Counted from the first letter of the stretch, positions 1-10,926 are shown. The stretch: 39,021 nt of DNA from Candidatus Nitrotoga sp. M5 (GCF_927904885.1 NZ_CAKMNW010000025.1:1-39021), one strand, 5' to 3'. The notes: generated by a model not told the origin, from the sequence alone. Program-made: numbers and translations.

Positions 1-548
1 TAGGTGAATTTTATCAAAAGTGCTTCATGAGAATGGGTTTTTCGAGGTGCCCTAAAGGCTGTTCGAATTCGCACTACTGCCAATTCTACCTCAGAACAAC
101 TCTGATTTCCTGCTGCTGCACGATCCTTGCCGACGTCACGGACAGGGAGATATATTCTGCGCTCAGATGCATGAAATTTTTTTCCGCCAATCGCCGTAAT
201 GGTCTGATTAGTCGCCTGATTAAATTTATTACTGATTTCCGTCACCCCATCCCCATTAACCTCACTCTGCGTTGTTGACGAATCGCACTCTAATTAATCT
301 CTACGTACTAAAAAATTCCACATTCCTGGACGGAAAACAAAATTATTGGGGATGGTCAAAATTTCAAGCGAGCATTTATAAAAACAGGTGTTTTCTGTCA
401 GTCATTATATAATCGTCCATCGTCAGATTAGTCGGTCAGTTGGGCAAAACCGATATCCATAGGATATTTATGGAAAAGTCCTTTATTTTTTAATATGTGT
501 ATGGAGAAATACGCAAGTATAATTTTTGCCAGTCGTCTCAATCTTCCA
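1..548. other. Left-edge region without a convincing gene
   Basis: No open frame here looks like a real protein. The 83-codon frame starting at 27 is Cys-rich, resembles no family I know, and has no ribosome binding site. The stretch carries one copy (44-57, core GAGGTGCCCTAAAG) of a motif that recurs near 19240 and 21299 and looks like a degenerate insertion-sequence end. A TATAAT at 408-413 lacks a good -35 box. Confidence 0.5.
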
Positions 549-1715
549 ATGACCGTGAACCTCAACCCAAGCAAGGCGGCACCGCTACGTATCATTCCGG
601 TTTCCGGAAAGGCGGATTTAGACCAGTTCATCCGCATTCCCAATATTATTCTTGGATCCGACCCGGCTTGGATCCCGCCGCTGCTGATTGAACGGCGCAT
701 GCATCTCTCAATCAAGAGTAATCCGTATTTCCAGCACGCTCGATGGCAGGCGTGGATTGCCTGGCGCGGCGAGCAGCCAGTGGGTCGGATTAGTGCCCAG
801 ATTGACGCGTTGCATCTGGAACAACATGACGACGCGACCGGCTTCTTCGGTATGCTGGATGCCGAGGATCAGGAAGAAACCTTCGGGGCCTTGCTCAGTA
901 CCGCCGAGCAATGGCTACGCGATCAAGGCATGCATCGCGTACGCGGGCCTTTCAACCTCTCGATAAATGAAGAAATGGGGCTGTTAATCGACGGTTTCGA
1001 CACGTCGCCGACATTCATGATGGGACATGCCCTGCCTTATTATGGAGGGTACATCGAACAATGTGGATACCATAAAGCTAAAGATACGCTGGCGTACATG
1101 ATCGCTCCTGATTTTGAAGCGCCTGCAGTGATGCGGCGGTTGATCGCCGCGTCCGCTCATCGCGTGCGGGTGCGTCCGCTTGATCGAAAACGTTTCGATG
1201 ACGAAGTCTCCCTGTTGCGTGACATATTCAACGAAGCATGGGCGGAAAACTGGGGGTTCGTGCCTATCACCGCCGCCGAGTTCCACGATGTTGGCCAGAA
1301 CCTTCGCTTTCTCATCGCCTCGGAATTGATACAGATTGCCGAAGTCGATGGCGAGGCCGCCGCATTCATTGTTGCCCTTCCCAACGTCAACGAGGCGATC
1401 CGAGGGCTTGGCGGCAGGCTGTTCCCGACCGGTTGGCTAAAGCTTCTGTGGCGCCTCAAAGTACGCTTCCCCAGCACTGCCCGTGTACCGTTGATGGGCG
1501 TAAGGCGCAAATTTCAGCACACCCGTCTCGGGCCTGGACTGGCATTTCTCGTCATTGATGCGGTGCGAGAGCAGTTGCATAGCCGCGGTGCCAAGCAGAT
1601 CGAGTTGTCCTGGATATTGGAGGACAACGCAGGCATGTGCAACATTATTGAGTCAATCGGCGGCCACGCCTATAAGCGCTACCGTGTTTACGAGCGGCAA
1701 CTCGAGGAATGCTAA
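549..1715 (+). CDS. GNAT-like N-acetyltransferase-fold protein, function unknown
   Basis: Encodes 388 residues from ATG 549; an in-frame ATG at 495 would add 18 residues that look unlike a family N-terminus. The protein resembles a widespread group of about 380-residue proteins with an acetyltransferase (GNAT) fold, often annotated as hypothetical or, wrongly, as dATP pyrophosphohydrolase. Typical elements are visible: an N-terminal PAWIPPL segment, the central block GPFNLSINEEMGLLIDGF, then a PYYGGYIEQCGYHKAKD stretch, and a C-terminal half ending in a second GNAT-like region (ELSWILEDNAGMCNIIESIGG). The last resembles the usual 'N.....IE.lGg' acetyltransferase tail. No membrane segment is seen. 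It lies 245 bp upstream of the efflux operon on the same strand, and a functional link is not shown. The substrate is unknown. Confidence 0.75.
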   Translation: MTVNLNPSKAAPLRIIPVSGKADLDQFIRIPNIILGSDPAWIPPLLIERRMHLSIKSNPYFQHARWQAWIAWRGEQPVGRISAQIDALHLEQHDDATGFFGMLDAEDQEETFGALLSTAEQWLRDQGMHRVRGPFNLSINEEMGLLIDGFDTSPTFMMGHALPYYGGYIEQCGYHKAKDTLAYMIAPDFEAPAVMRRLIAASAHRVRVRPLDRKRFDDEVSLLRDIFNEAWAENWGFVPITAAEFHDVGQNLRFLIASELIQIAEVDGEAAAFIVALPNVNEAIRGLGGRLFPTGWLKLLWRLKVRFPSTARVPLMGVRRKFQHTRLGPGLAFLVIDAVREQLHSRGAKQIELSWILEDNAGMCNIIESIGGHAYKRYRVYERQLEEC

Positions 1716-1960
1716 ACTGCAAGTGGAACCTCATTGAGCGTGCCTCCGATCACAGCCGAAATGACTAAAGCGTGGTCACATAGGGGTTTAGTATTTCCAA
1801 TCCAGACATGAACCAGATCTGTCAGAGTGAATAGAGGACGCTTTAGGGGAGACTAGCTCTTCTGGAAAGCCGCAGTTCCTGTTATATTGTCACAATTTAC
1901 AATTACCTTCCTCTAGGCTGTTAGTGCGTCCAAGGGCCTGAAAAATTAGACTTCAAATTT

Positions 1961-3232
1961 ATGCCTACCAACAACCCCGTGACAAAAAACTCTGACTCCA
2001 TCAGTCCGTTTTTAAGCACGTCTCTTTCAAGATTAGGGCATCGGTGGTCGAAGCGCTGGATCGTGATCATCTCGATTTTAAGTCTGGCAGTGGGGGGAGG
2101 CGCAATCTGGTATGCCAGTTCTCAACGGGCCGACTCCGCAACGACGGTCAATCATCGAAGCGCTGAAAAACCGGGAGGCAGCAGTAATTCCTTACCTCCC
2201 GCGACGCCTGTCGTTGTTGCTCCCGTGCGCAATGGCAACCTTGAGATCTACCTGTTCGCGATTGGCACCGTCACGCCGCTCAACGTTGTCGTAGTTCGCC
2301 CGCGCGTGGATGGCCAGATCATTAGTATTGCATTCAAGGAAGGTCAGCTGGTCAAGAAGGGCGATCTGTTGGCTCAAATCGACCCGCGTCCATTTAAGAT
2401 GCAGCTCACGCTCGCCACTGGGCAATTGGCGGGCGATCAAGCACTGTTAGACAATGCGCGAGCCGATCTCAAACGGTATCTCGCGCTGCTTGCGCTGGAT
2501 TCAATTTCCGACCAGTTGGTCGATACACAGAAGTCAAAGGTGCGCCAATACAAGGCCGCAGTGCAAGCCAGCCAGGGCGGGGTCAACAATGCAAAAATGC
2601 AGCTCGCGAATGCCCAGGTCATCGCGCCTATCACCGGACGGGTCGGGCTGCGCCGGATAAGTCCGGGCAATATCGTGCACACATCTGATGCCGATGGTCT
2701 CGTGGTGATCACGCAGTTGCAACCCGTTGGAGTCGTTTTCGCGATTCCGGAAGATGACTTGCCACAAGTGATCAAGCGGCTGCGCACCGGTGACCACATC
2801 CCAGTTGATGCCTACGACCGCGCCCAGAAAGTAAAGCTGGGTACAGGTCGATTGATCGCCGCGGACAACCAGATTGACACCACAACCGGCACCATCAAGC
2901 TCAAAGCAGAGTTCCCAAATGAGAACGGCACACTCTTTGCCAACCAGTTCGTCAACGTGAGAATGCCCGTAGAGATGCGACGAAACGCGACGCTGGTGCC
3001 AACAGCTGCTATTCAACACGGTTCAGCTGGGACGTTTGTTTATGTCGTCAAGGATGACCACACAGTTGACGTAATCCCAGTGAAAACCGGGCCCACGCAA
3101 GATGAAGTTACTGTGATCGACAGTGGTGTGACCACAGGCGCAATGGTCGTGATCAATGGCGCGGACAGGCTCCGTGCAGGAGTGAAGGTTGAGATTGTCA
3201 CGCACAATTCACGTGCCAATAGTGGTGTCTGA
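1961..3232 (+). CDS. mdtA: RND efflux periplasmic adaptor (membrane fusion protein), MdtA-like
   Basis: A 423-residue HlyD-type adaptor that joins an inner-membrane RND pump to an outer-membrane channel. An N-terminal membrane anchor lies at about residues 34-50 (IVIISILSLAVGGGAIWY), followed by a low-complexity linker. The lipoyl-like half motif VRPRVDGQIISIAFKEGQLV is at about 108-127. An alpha-hairpin follows (about 145-205, Ala/Gln-rich), then the second lipoyl half AQVIAPITGRVGLRRISPGN. Next come the beta-barrel domain (TQLQPVGVVFAIPEDDL) and a membrane-proximal domain. Length and order match MdtA-type adaptors. It is first in a four-gene operon and ends 27 bp before the first pump's ATG. 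The family exports bile salts, novobiocin and similar compounds in enterobacteria; the substrate here is unknown. The gene symbol rests on similarity to E. coli MdtA and on the paired pumps that follow. Confidence 0.93.
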   Translation: MPTNNPVTKNSDSISPFLSTSLSRLGHRWSKRWIVIISILSLAVGGGAIWYASSQRADSATTVNHRSAEKPGGSSNSLPPATPVVVAPVRNGNLEIYLFAIGTVTPLNVVVVRPRVDGQIISIAFKEGQLVKKGDLLAQIDPRPFKMQLTLATGQLAGDQALLDNARADLKRYLALLALDSISDQLVDTQKSKVRQYKAAVQASQGGVNNAKMQLANAQVIAPITGRVGLRRISPGNIVHTSDADGLVVITQLQPVGVVFAIPEDDLPQVIKRLRTGDHIPVDAYDRAQKVKLGTGRLIAADNQIDTTTGTIKLKAEFPNENGTLFANQFVNVRMPVEMRRNATLVPTAAIQHGSAGTFVYVVKDDHTVDVIPVKTGPTQDEVTVIDSGVTTGAMVVINGADRLRAGVKVEIVTHNSRANSGV

Positions 3233-3259
3233 TCAACTTAGTCGCCGCGTAGCTTGGCC

Positions 3260-6200
3260 ATGAACTTTTCGCGTCTGTTCATTCTTCGTCCAGTGGCGAC
3301 CTCGTTGCTGATGGTGGCAATCTTGCTCGTTGGCCTGTTTGCCTATCGGGCATTGCCACTGTCGGCGCTGCCCAAGTTTGATTATCCGACCATTCAGGTG
3401 GTGACCCTGTATCCGGGCGCGAGTCCGGAGGTGGTCACCTCGACCATCACAGCGCCACTTGAACGGCAGTTCGGCCGGATGTCGGGTCTGAACCAGATAT
3501 CTTCGACAAGCTCGGGCGGGGTCTCGATCATCACGCTGCGGTTCAGCCTTGACCTCGCGCTTGATGTCGCCGAGCAAGACGTGCAGGCAGCCATTAACGC
3601 AGCCGCTAGCTTGCTACCGCCGGATCTGCCCCAGTTGCCGATTTACAACAAAATCAACCCTGCTGATACACCAATCATGACGCTGGCCTTGACTTCGCCC
3701 ACATTGCCGCTGCCAGAAATCAGACGTCTGGTTGACACCAGGCTTGCGGCAAGTATTTCGCAGTTGACCGGTGTCGGGCTCGTTAGCATCAGCGGCGGAC
3801 AGCGACCGGCCATCCGTATCCAGGCTAATCCAAAAATTCTCGCCGCTTACAAGCTTTCGCTCGAGGACATGCGCATCGCGATCAGCAATGCCAACTCGAA
3901 CCAGGCCAAAGGCAGCTTTGACGGACCCACGCAGTCATCCACCATTGACGTCAACGATCAGCTCAAATCTGCCGACGAATTTAAGTCTATGATCATCGCC
4001 TATCGTAATGGCGCTGCTGTGCGATTGGCTGATGTGGCAGAAGTCTTTGATGGGGCCGAAAATGAGCGTCTTGCTGCCTGGGCCAACGAATCGGCGGCGG
4101 TGATCGTCAACATCCAGCGTCAACCCGGCACCAACGTCATCGAAGTGGTTGATCGCATCAAGAAGTTGCTGCCGCGACTGACGGCATCGCTGCCCATCGC
4201 GGTTGATGTTGAGATTTTGACCGACCGCACTGAAACCATTCGCGCATCAGTACGTGATGTTCAGTTCGAACTGCTACTTGCGGTAGTGCTTGTAGTGATG
4301 GTCATTTTTCTGTTTCTGCGCAATTTGGTTGCGACTGTGATTCCTGCCGTAGTGGTGCCGCTGTCTCTTATTGGCACCTTTGCTGTGATGTACTTGGCCG
4401 GCTTCTCGATCAATAACCTCACTCTGATGGCTCTCATCGTCGCCACCGGTTTTGTGGTGGACGATGCAATTGTAATGATCGAGAATGTCACGCGCTATAT
4501 CGAGGCTGGTGAGCCGCCGCTTAAAGCCGCAATTAAGGGCGCGCGCCAAATCGGTTTCACCATTATTTCGTTGACGCTGTCACTGATTGCAGTGTTGATT
4601 CCGTTATTATTCATGGGCGACGTGGCGGGTCGCCTGTTTCGGGAATTTGCGATCACTGTGTCGGTGGCCACCCTGATCTCGGCCGTGGTGTCGTTGACGC
4701 TGACCCCAATGATGTGCGGACGGCTATTGCGTCGTGTTCCCGCGCAGCAGCATGGACGCCTGTTTCATGCCAGCGGCGCCTGGTTTGATCGCGTCATTGC
4801 CCGTTATGGTCGCATGCTGCAGTGGGTGCTCGACCGCCAAAGCCTGACTCTGCTGGTAGCGCTGGTCACGTTGGCGCTAACGGTACTCTTGTACATCTTC
4901 ATTCCTAAAGGATTTTTTCCGATCCAGGATACCGCGGCAATTCAGGGCATTTCTCAGGCGCCGGCAAACATCTCTTTTGCTGCGATGGCCGAGCGCCAGC
5001 AGGCACTGGGTCGCGTTATTCTGCGCGACCCAGCGGTTCAAAGCCTGTCATCCTTCATTGGTGTGGACGGCAGCAATCCGACGCTCAACAGCGGTCGTTT
5101 CCTGATTAACCTCAAACCTTTGTCGCAGCGCGACGACGGTGCCAGCGACGTGATTCGACGATTGCAGGTCGAGCTCCTCCAGGTTGATGGGATCAAGCTA
5201 TACATGCAGCCAGTACAGGATCTCACCATCGAGGATCAGGTAAGCCGAACCCAATATCAGTTTTCGTTGGTGGATGCCGACGATAGCGTGCTGCGCAAAT
5301 TGGTGCCGCGACTAGTCGAGCGGCTACGTAACGAGCCAATGCTGGCCGACGTGATCAGCGATCAACAGGAAGGCGGACTACAGGCACATGTCGAGATTGA
5401 CCGAGCCCTCGCAGATAGCTTTGGTATAACGCCAACAGCCGTGGATAACGCGCTATATAATGCGTTTGGCCAACGTCAGGTAGCCACCCTGTTCACCCCG
5501 ACTCATCAACAGCGCGTTGTGCTTGAGGTCAAGCCCGAATTTCGTAACGGCGTGGATGCCCTCAACAACCTTTACGTCAGCGCGGCGGATAGTGTGACGG
5601 GGACGAAAAACCAAAACCAGTCGCGGCAAATCCCGTTGTCGTCAATTGCGCAGATAAGCGAACGCACCGCACCACTGATCATCACCCGCATTGACCAGTT
5701 TCCAGCGGCCACGATCTCGTTTAATCTTGCATTAGGCGCGTCACTCGGCGATGCAGTCAAGGTAATCGAGGCCACACAGCGAGAACTTGGCTTGCCGGCC
5801 AGCACGCAAATAAAATTTCAAGGTTCTGCGCTGGCCTTCCGTGCCTCCTTGACCAGTCAGTTGTGGCTGATACTGGCCGCGATCCTCACCGTCTATATTG
5901 TGCTGGGTGTGCTCTATGAGAGTTACATTCACCCGGTCACGATCCTGTCGAGCCTGCCATCGGCTGGGGTTGGAGCCTTGCTTGCGCTGATGTTGTCTGG
6001 TAATGATCTCGACGTGATTTCGATTATCGGCATCATTCTGTTGATCGGCATCGTCAAAAAGAACGCGATTATGATGATTGACTTCGCGATCGATGTTCAG
6101 CGCAAGCAGGGCCTCACGCCACGCGAAGCAATTTTCCAGGCTTGCCTGCTGCGTTTTCGACCGATCATGATGACGACCATGGCCACGCTGCTGGGTGCGC

Positions 6201-6406
6201 TGCCGCTGATGATAGGGTGGGGTGTGGGCTCTGACTTGCGCCATCCGCTGGGTGTGACCTTGGTCGGAGGGCTGATTGTAAGCCAGGTGTTAACCCTGTT
6301 CACCACACCTGTCATCTATCTTGCATTTGAGCGGCTGACGCATCCGTCATCAGCGCTGCGTTCCGATATTCGCCCGGTCGCAACGGTCAAAGGTGATCGC
6401 CTTTGA
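3260..6406 (+). CDS. mdtB: RND multidrug efflux pump subunit, MdtB-like
   Basis: A 1048-residue inner-membrane proton/drug antiporter. The N-terminus ([20 protein letters not shown]) and the block [20 protein letters not shown] match MdtB closely. The TM4 proton-relay aspartates are present in [19 protein letters not shown], and the TM10 lysine in [15 protein letters not shown]. The two large periplasmic loops and twelve predicted membrane segments give a normal length. ATG 3260 is preferred; an in-frame TTG at 3254 adds only two residues. MdtB and MdtC form a heterotrimer in E. coli, so two adjacent non-identical pump genes are expected here. The next pump gene starts 10 bp after this stop, which implies one transcript. 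Confidence 0.95.
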   Translation: MNFSRLFILRPVATSLLMVAILLVGLFAYRALPLSALPKFDYPTIQVVTLYPGASPEVVTSTITAPLERQFGRMSGLNQISSTSSGGVSIITLRFSLDLALDVAEQDVQAAINAAASLLPPDLPQLPIYNKINPADTPIMTLALTSPTLPLPEIRRLVDTRLAASISQLTGVGLVSISGGQRPAIRIQANPKILAAYKLSLEDMRIAISNANSNQAKGSFDGPTQSSTIDVNDQLKSADEFKSMIIAYRNGAAVRLADVAEVFDGAENERLAAWANESAAVIVNIQRQPGTNVIEVVDRIKKLLPRLTASLPIAVDVEILTDRTETIRASVRDVQFELLLAVVLVVMVIFLFLRNLVATVIPAVVVPLSLIGTFAVMYLAGFSINNLTLMALIVATGFVVDDAIVMIENVTRYIEAGEPPLKAAIKGARQIGFTIISLTLSLIAVLIPLLFMGDVAGRLFREFAITVSVATLISAVVSLTLTPMMCGRLLRRVPAQQHGRLFHASGAWFDRVIARYGRMLQWVLDRQSLTLLVALVTLALTVLLYIFIPKGFFPIQDTAAIQGISQAPANISFAAMAERQQALGRVILRDPAVQSLSSFIGVDGSNPTLNSGRFLINLKPLSQRDDGASDVIRRLQVELLQVDGIKLYMQPVQDLTIEDQVSRTQYQFSLVDADDSVLRKLVPRLVERLRNEPMLADVISDQQEGGLQAHVEIDRALADSFGITPTAVDNALYNAFGQRQVATLFTPTHQQRVVLEVKPEFRNGVDALNNLYVSAADSVTGTKNQNQSRQIPLSSIAQISERTAPLIITRIDQFPAATISFNLALGASLGDAVKVIEATQRELGLPASTQIKFQGSALAFRASLTSQLWLILAAILTVYIVLGVLYESYIHPVTILSSLPSAGVGALLALMLSGNDLDVISIIGIILLIGIVKKNAIMMIDFAIDVQRKQGLTPREAIFQACLLRFRPIMMTTMATLLGALPLMIGWGVGSDLRHPLGVTLVGGLIVSQVLTLFTTPVIYLAFERLTHPSSALRSDIRPVATVKGDRL

Positions 6407-6416
6407 GGCGCCCAGC

Positions 6417-9400
6417 ATGAATATCTCCGCACCGTTCATCAACCGACCTGTCGCCACCACGCTGCTCACTGTTGGCCTGATGCTGGTCGGCGTGTTTGCG
6501 TTGCTGCTACTTCCGATCTCGCCGTTGCCAAAAGTTGATATCCCGACTATCAAGGTTTCGGCATCCTTGCCGGGGGCGAGCCCGGAAACCATGGCGGCGG
6601 CGGTGACCCTGCCATTGGAACGCTCGCTTGGACGTATCTCGGGCATCACTGAAATGACATCAAGTAGCGCACTCGGTGCAGCACGTATCGTGCTGCAATT
6701 TGACCTTGATCGCGACATCAATGGCGCAGCACGCGATGTGCAGGCGGCGCTCAACGCCGCCAGTAGCGAGCTGCCAGCGGGCTTGTCAGCCAACCCTGCC
6801 TATCGAAAAGTGAATCCGGCTGATGCACCGGTCATGATCCTGGGCCTGACCTCTAACACTATGACTCAGGGGCAGATATACGATGCAGCCTCAACCGTCG
6901 TCGCCCAGAAATTGTCGCAACTTAAGGGCGTGGGCGAGGTAGAGATCGGTGGCAGTTCGCTACCGGCGGTACGAGTTGAACTCAATCCTCAGTCTTTGCA
7001 CAAATATGGCATTGGATTCGATAACGTGCGCGCGGCTATCGCCGCGTCAAACTCGAATCTGCCTCAAGGCGCGCTGGAAGACGACCAGCGGCACTGGCAG
7101 GTTTCCAGCAACGGTCAGGCGCGTAGCGTCGCCGAGTACCTTCCAGTGATCGTGGGATACAGCAACAGCGGCTCGTCCGTAAAACTTGCTGACGTAGCCA
7201 ACGTCGTTAATTCAGTGCAGGATTTGCGCAACGCGGGCTCGGCCAACGGCAAGCCCGCTGTACTGGTGATCATCAAGCGTGAGCCCAATGCAAATATCAT
7301 CGAGACCGTTGAACGCGTCACCAGGCTTCTACCGACGCTGCGGACGTCGGTTCCGGCCGCGATTGACGTCGCGGTGATGATGGAACGCACCTCCACCGTG
7401 CGCGCCTCACTGCGCGACGCCGCTTACACGTTGGTGCTGGCGGTAGTGCTGGTAATTCTGGTGGTGTTGCTGTTCCTGCGCAATGGTCGTGCCGCACTCA
7501 TCCCCAGCGTTGCGGTACCGGTGTCCATGATAAGCACTTTCACCGTGATGTATTTACTGGACTTCAGCCTCAATAACCTGACGCTGATGGCACTTACCAT
7601 CGCTGTCGGCTTCATTGTTGACGACACCATCGTAGTTCTTGAAAATGTCACACGTCATATCGAAAACGGTGTTCTGCCCAAGCAAGCCGCACTGATCGGG
7701 GCCAAGGAAGTCGGCTCCACAGTTTTGACTATGTCCTTGGTGCTCATCGCCGTTTTCATTCCGATGCTGTTCATGGGGGGATACGTGGGTCTTTTTGTGC
7801 GTGAGTTCGCAGTCACACTGGCGGTGGCAGTTCTGATCTCGCTGGTGGTCGCGCTCACCACCGCACCGATGATGTGCGCCCGACTGCTCAAACCGGAGGG
7901 AACCAAACGCCAGCAAGGCCGCTTCTACCAATGGAGTGAGCGTGGGTTCGCGGCTATGCTGCGCACCTACGAGCGCAGCTTGGCATGGACACTTAAGCAT
8001 TCACAGCTCACAATGCTTGTCCTTCTAGCCACCATATGCCTGAATGTCTATCTCTACGTCATTATTTCCAAGGCCTTCTTTCCAAATCAGGACACTGGCC
8101 AGCTCACCGGACATATTCAGGGTGACCAGAGTATTTCCTTCCAGTTAATGCAGAAAAAACTGACCAATTTCATGGATATCGTGCGCGCTGACCGAGCTGT
8201 CGAAAACGTTGTAGGCTTCACTGGCGGCTCCCAGCGCAACACCGGATCAGTGTTCGTTACGCTCAAGCCGCTGTCCGAAAGAAAAGAAAGCGCCGACAAG
8301 ATCGTGACTCGCTTGCACGCCCGGCTTGCTAACGAGCCGGGCGCCACTCTCACCCTCAACCCTGTGCAGGACATTCGTGTCGGTGGCCGCAGGAGCCGCT
8401 CGTCGAATCAGTACACAATCCAGGCCGATGACCTCGACGAGCTGCGGCTGTGGGAACCGCGCATTCGCCAGGCTCTGGCGCAACAGCCAGAGCTGCTTGA
8501 TGTTGACACCGACGACCAGAGCAAGGGGCTGCAGACTTCGCTCGTAGTTGATCGCGACGCGGCAGCGCGTCTGGGTATTAGTCCCAAACAGATTGACACG
8601 GCACTCAACAACGCTTTTGCCCAGCGATCAGTCTCGATCATCTACGAACCGCTGAATCAGTACCGTGTGGTAATGAGCGTCGCTCCTGAATACGCGCAAT
8701 CGCCCGAGGTGCTTGATCGCCTTCAGATCAGTGGCCCGCAGGGGAAGCAGGTACCACTATCAATGCTGGCACACCATGTGCAGACCGAAACCTCGCTCCA
8801 GGTCAATCATCATTCCCAACTCGCCGCTACGACAATTTCGTTCAACTTGCCGAGAGGGGTGTCACTGTCGGAGGGAGAGCAAGTGATCGAGCGCACCATG
8901 CGCGATATCGGGGTGCCTACCTCGGTACGTGGCGGCTTCCAGGGATCGGCACGTGCCTTCCGGGAGGTGCTTGACGACCAGCCAATTCTCATCCTCGCGG
9001 CCATTCTTACCCTGTATATTGTTCTGGGCGTCCTCTACGAAAGTCTGATACATCCGCTGACTATTCTCTCGACGTTGCCGTCTGCCGGTGTAGGTGCGCT
9101 GCTAGCCTTGATGGTATTCCGTACTGACTTCAGCGTCATCGCATTGATCGGCATCTTCATGCTGATTGGCATTGTCATGAAGAATGCCATCATGATGATT
9201 GACTTTGCGCTTGATACTCAACGAAACTCAGCGGTGGCCCCTCGCGAGGCGATATTCCAAGCATGTCTCATGCGCTTTCGGCCGATCCTGATGACTTCCA
9301 TGGCTGCGCTACTCGCCGCAATTCCGCTGGCATTGGGCCATGGCGATGGCGCCGAGATGCGCCAGCCGTTGGGCATAGCGATCGGCGGCGGGTTGATTAT

Positions 9401-9542
9401 GAGCCAGTTGCTGACCCTTTACACCACGCCGGTCGTCTATCTTTATCTCGACCGCTTCAACACCTGGGCGCGAAGCCTGCGGCAACGACGGTATTCCCGT
9501 ACTGCCACATACTTCACCGCTGTCACCGACTCGACACCATGA
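6417..9542 (+). CDS. mdtC: RND multidrug efflux pump subunit, MdtC-like
   Basis: A 1041-residue partner pump. It begins with NISAPFINRPVATTLLTVGL, the MdtC-type N-terminus, followed by SPLPKVDIPTIKVSASLPGA. The TM4 aspartates are in GFIVDDTIVVLENVTRHIE. In TM10 the segment reads [15 protein letters not shown]: the essential lysine before Asn is kept, while the preceding residue is Met where the MdtB-like partner has Lys. ATG 6417 is chosen because it lies 10 bp past the previous stop behind a purine-rich GAGGCG; a GTG at 6393 would overlap mdtB by 14 bp. The stop overlaps the ATG of the outer-membrane factor (ATGA), so translation is probably coupled. Substrates are unknown. Confidence 0.95.
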   Translation: MNISAPFINRPVATTLLTVGLMLVGVFALLLLPISPLPKVDIPTIKVSASLPGASPETMAAAVTLPLERSLGRISGITEMTSSSALGAARIVLQFDLDRDINGAARDVQAALNAASSELPAGLSANPAYRKVNPADAPVMILGLTSNTMTQGQIYDAASTVVAQKLSQLKGVGEVEIGGSSLPAVRVELNPQSLHKYGIGFDNVRAAIAASNSNLPQGALEDDQRHWQVSSNGQARSVAEYLPVIVGYSNSGSSVKLADVANVVNSVQDLRNAGSANGKPAVLVIIKREPNANIIETVERVTRLLPTLRTSVPAAIDVAVMMERTSTVRASLRDAAYTLVLAVVLVILVVLLFLRNGRAALIPSVAVPVSMISTFTVMYLLDFSLNNLTLMALTIAVGFIVDDTIVVLENVTRHIENGVLPKQAALIGAKEVGSTVLTMSLVLIAVFIPMLFMGGYVGLFVREFAVTLAVAVLISLVVALTTAPMMCARLLKPEGTKRQQGRFYQWSERGFAAMLRTYERSLAWTLKHSQLTMLVLLATICLNVYLYVIISKAFFPNQDTGQLTGHIQGDQSISFQLMQKKLTNFMDIVRADRAVENVVGFTGGSQRNTGSVFVTLKPLSERKESADKIVTRLHARLANEPGATLTLNPVQDIRVGGRRSRSSNQYTIQADDLDELRLWEPRIRQALAQQPELLDVDTDDQSKGLQTSLVVDRDAAARLGISPKQIDTALNNAFAQRSVSIIYEPLNQYRVVMSVAPEYAQSPEVLDRLQISGPQGKQVPLSMLAHHVQTETSLQVNHHSQLAATTISFNLPRGVSLSEGEQVIERTMRDIGVPTSVRGGFQGSARAFREVLDDQPILILAAILTLYIVLGVLYESLIHPLTILSTLPSAGVGALLALMVFRTDFSVIALIGIFMLIGIVMKNAIMMIDFALDTQRNSAVAPREAIFQACLMRFRPILMTSMAALLAAIPLALGHGDGAEMRQPLGIAIGGGLIMSQLLTLYTTPVVYLYLDRFNTWARSLRQRRYSRTATYFTAVTDSTP

Positions 9543-10888
9543 CCATTACGAAGAGAACCTCGACCCTGTACACAACACTGGCTCTTGCCGGTTTCGCGAC
9601 AATCAATACTGCCTGTACAGTGCTTGGACCGGACTACGTGCGTCCGCCCATGGATGTGCCTGCTGCTTACAAAGAGGCGTCCGAATTGACAGCGCCGCAG
9701 ACGAACGACGTCTCGGCCGACGAACACTGGTGGATGCTCTATGATGACAGCCAACTCAACGAATTGATCGTCCAGGTTGAACCTCGAAATTACTCGCTCC
9801 AGGCTATGGAGGCACGGGTGAGGCAGGCTCAGTCACTCACCGATGCGGCTCTGGCAGCGCAGTCCCCGATGCTGCTTGCTGGGGTTAGAGGAATCGATAT
9901 AGGTATGCTTGCAATCTGGGAGCTCGACCTGTGGGGTCGTATTCGCCGCAATATCGAGGCCAGTGGCGCAGCTGCCCAGGCGAGTGCGGCCGACCTCGCT
10001 GCAGCGAGGTTGTCGCTGCAGGCGCAGCTTGCGCAAAACTACTTCCTGCTACGGGTAAAGGATGCCGAAATCCGCTTGTTACAGGATACGACCGCTTCCT
10101 ACGAACAATCATTGCAGATCACACGCAACCAACATGCGGTGGGCGTAGCCTCCCGAGGCGTTATCATGCAAGCGGAAGCCCAGCTCGGCGCCGCACAGGC
10201 GCAGATGCTCGACGCACGCGTCACACGAGCTAAGCTAGAACATGCCATAGCGGTATTGGTCGGCAAAGCGCCGGCTGATTTTTCTTTTACTGTCGCACCT
10301 ATTGACGATAAGGTACCCGCAATACCGCCTGCGTTACCCTCAGACTTGCTGGAACGGCGTCCCGACATTGTCGCAGCCGAGCGGCGAATGGCGGCCGCCA
10401 GCGCGCAGATCGGCGTGGCTGAGGCGTCGGCCTACCCTTCGGTTGTTCTCTACGGCGGCGCGGCCATACGCGGAATCGTCGGGGGCGCAAGGGCGGCTGT
10501 GCCGGTCTTCGACAATGGCTCGATCCGTGCACAAAGGTCGAAAGCGGAGGCCGCCTATGACGAGGTGGTCGCCAACTATCGGCAGACGGTTCTCGAAGGC
10601 TTTCGCGAGGTGGAAGACAATTTGATTGTGCTGCAAATCCTCGACGAGGCCGCTTCAGCGCAGGCTGTAGCGGTGAAAGCGGCGCGCGAGGCGGCGGTGA
10701 TCACGTATAACCAATACCGTAATGGCATCGTCGACTACCTGTCCGTGATCGTGGCGCAGACTACCGCGCTCGGCAATGAACGCGCAGCATTGGACATGCT
10801 CGGCCGCCGTCTGGTCGCGAGCGTGACCTTGATCAAGGCTTTGGGAGGCGGCTGGGAGTCCACCAACCCGAAGGCGTCGGAAAAGTAG
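9539..10888 (+). CDS. NodT-family outer-membrane efflux lipoprotein with shortened barrel segments
   Basis: A 449-residue TolC/NodT-type outer-membrane factor completing the tripartite pump. The start overlaps the mdtC stop as ATGA. An N-terminal signal precedes Cys26 in INTACTVLGPDYVRP; the lipobox is atypical (Asn at -3), but the VLGPDYVRP tail after the Cys is classic for the family. Two OEP repeats of long helices are clear (EARVRQAQ...., AADLAAARLSLQAQLAQNYF, LPSDLLERRPDIVAAERRMAAASAQIG). Unusually, only 16 residues (111-126) separate the end of the first helix from WELDLWGR, and only 21 (301-321) separate AYP from PVFDNGS. From memory of the family these intervals are usually about 35-45 and 33-40 residues, and they form the beta-barrel hairpins. 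Both deletions are in frame. Either this factor has a reduced barrel or it is non-functional. Confidence 0.88.
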   Translation: MTITKRTSTLYTTLALAGFATINTACTVLGPDYVRPPMDVPAAYKEASELTAPQTNDVSADEHWWMLYDDSQLNELIVQVEPRNYSLQAMEARVRQAQSLTDAALAAQSPMLLAGVRGIDIGMLAIWELDLWGRIRRNIEASGAAAQASAADLAAARLSLQAQLAQNYFLLRVKDAEIRLLQDTTASYEQSLQITRNQHAVGVASRGVIMQAEAQLGAAQAQMLDARVTRAKLEHAIAVLVGKAPADFSFTVAPIDDKVPAIPPALPSDLLERRPDIVAAERRMAAASAQIGVAEASAYPSVVLYGGAAIRGIVGGARAAVPVFDNGSIRAQRSKAEAAYDEVVANYRQTVLEGFREVEDNLIVLQILDEAASAQAVAVKAAREAAVITYNQYRNGIVDYLSVIVAQTTALGNERAALDMLGRRLVASVTLIKALGGGWESTNPKASEK

Positions 10889-10918
10889 TCATTCGTCGCG
10901 AGTCCCGCGCGCGAATAG
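10889..10918. terminator. Candidate hairpin between convergent genes
   Basis: Just after the outer-membrane factor stop, ATTCGTCGCG pairs with CGCGCGAAT across a short C/G-rich loop, with one mismatch. It sits between convergent genes and could end both transcripts, although there is no T-run. Confidence 0.4.
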
Positions 10919-10926
10919 CTCAATCG

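Noticed and set aside
27..278. 83-codon frame at the left edge
   Set aside because: No ribosome binding site, Cys-rich odd composition and no family resemblance.
9263..9538. N-terminal extension of the outer-membrane factor frame
   Set aside because: It lies inside mdtC in another frame. The lipoprotein signal starts at ATG 9539, which overlaps the mdtC stop.
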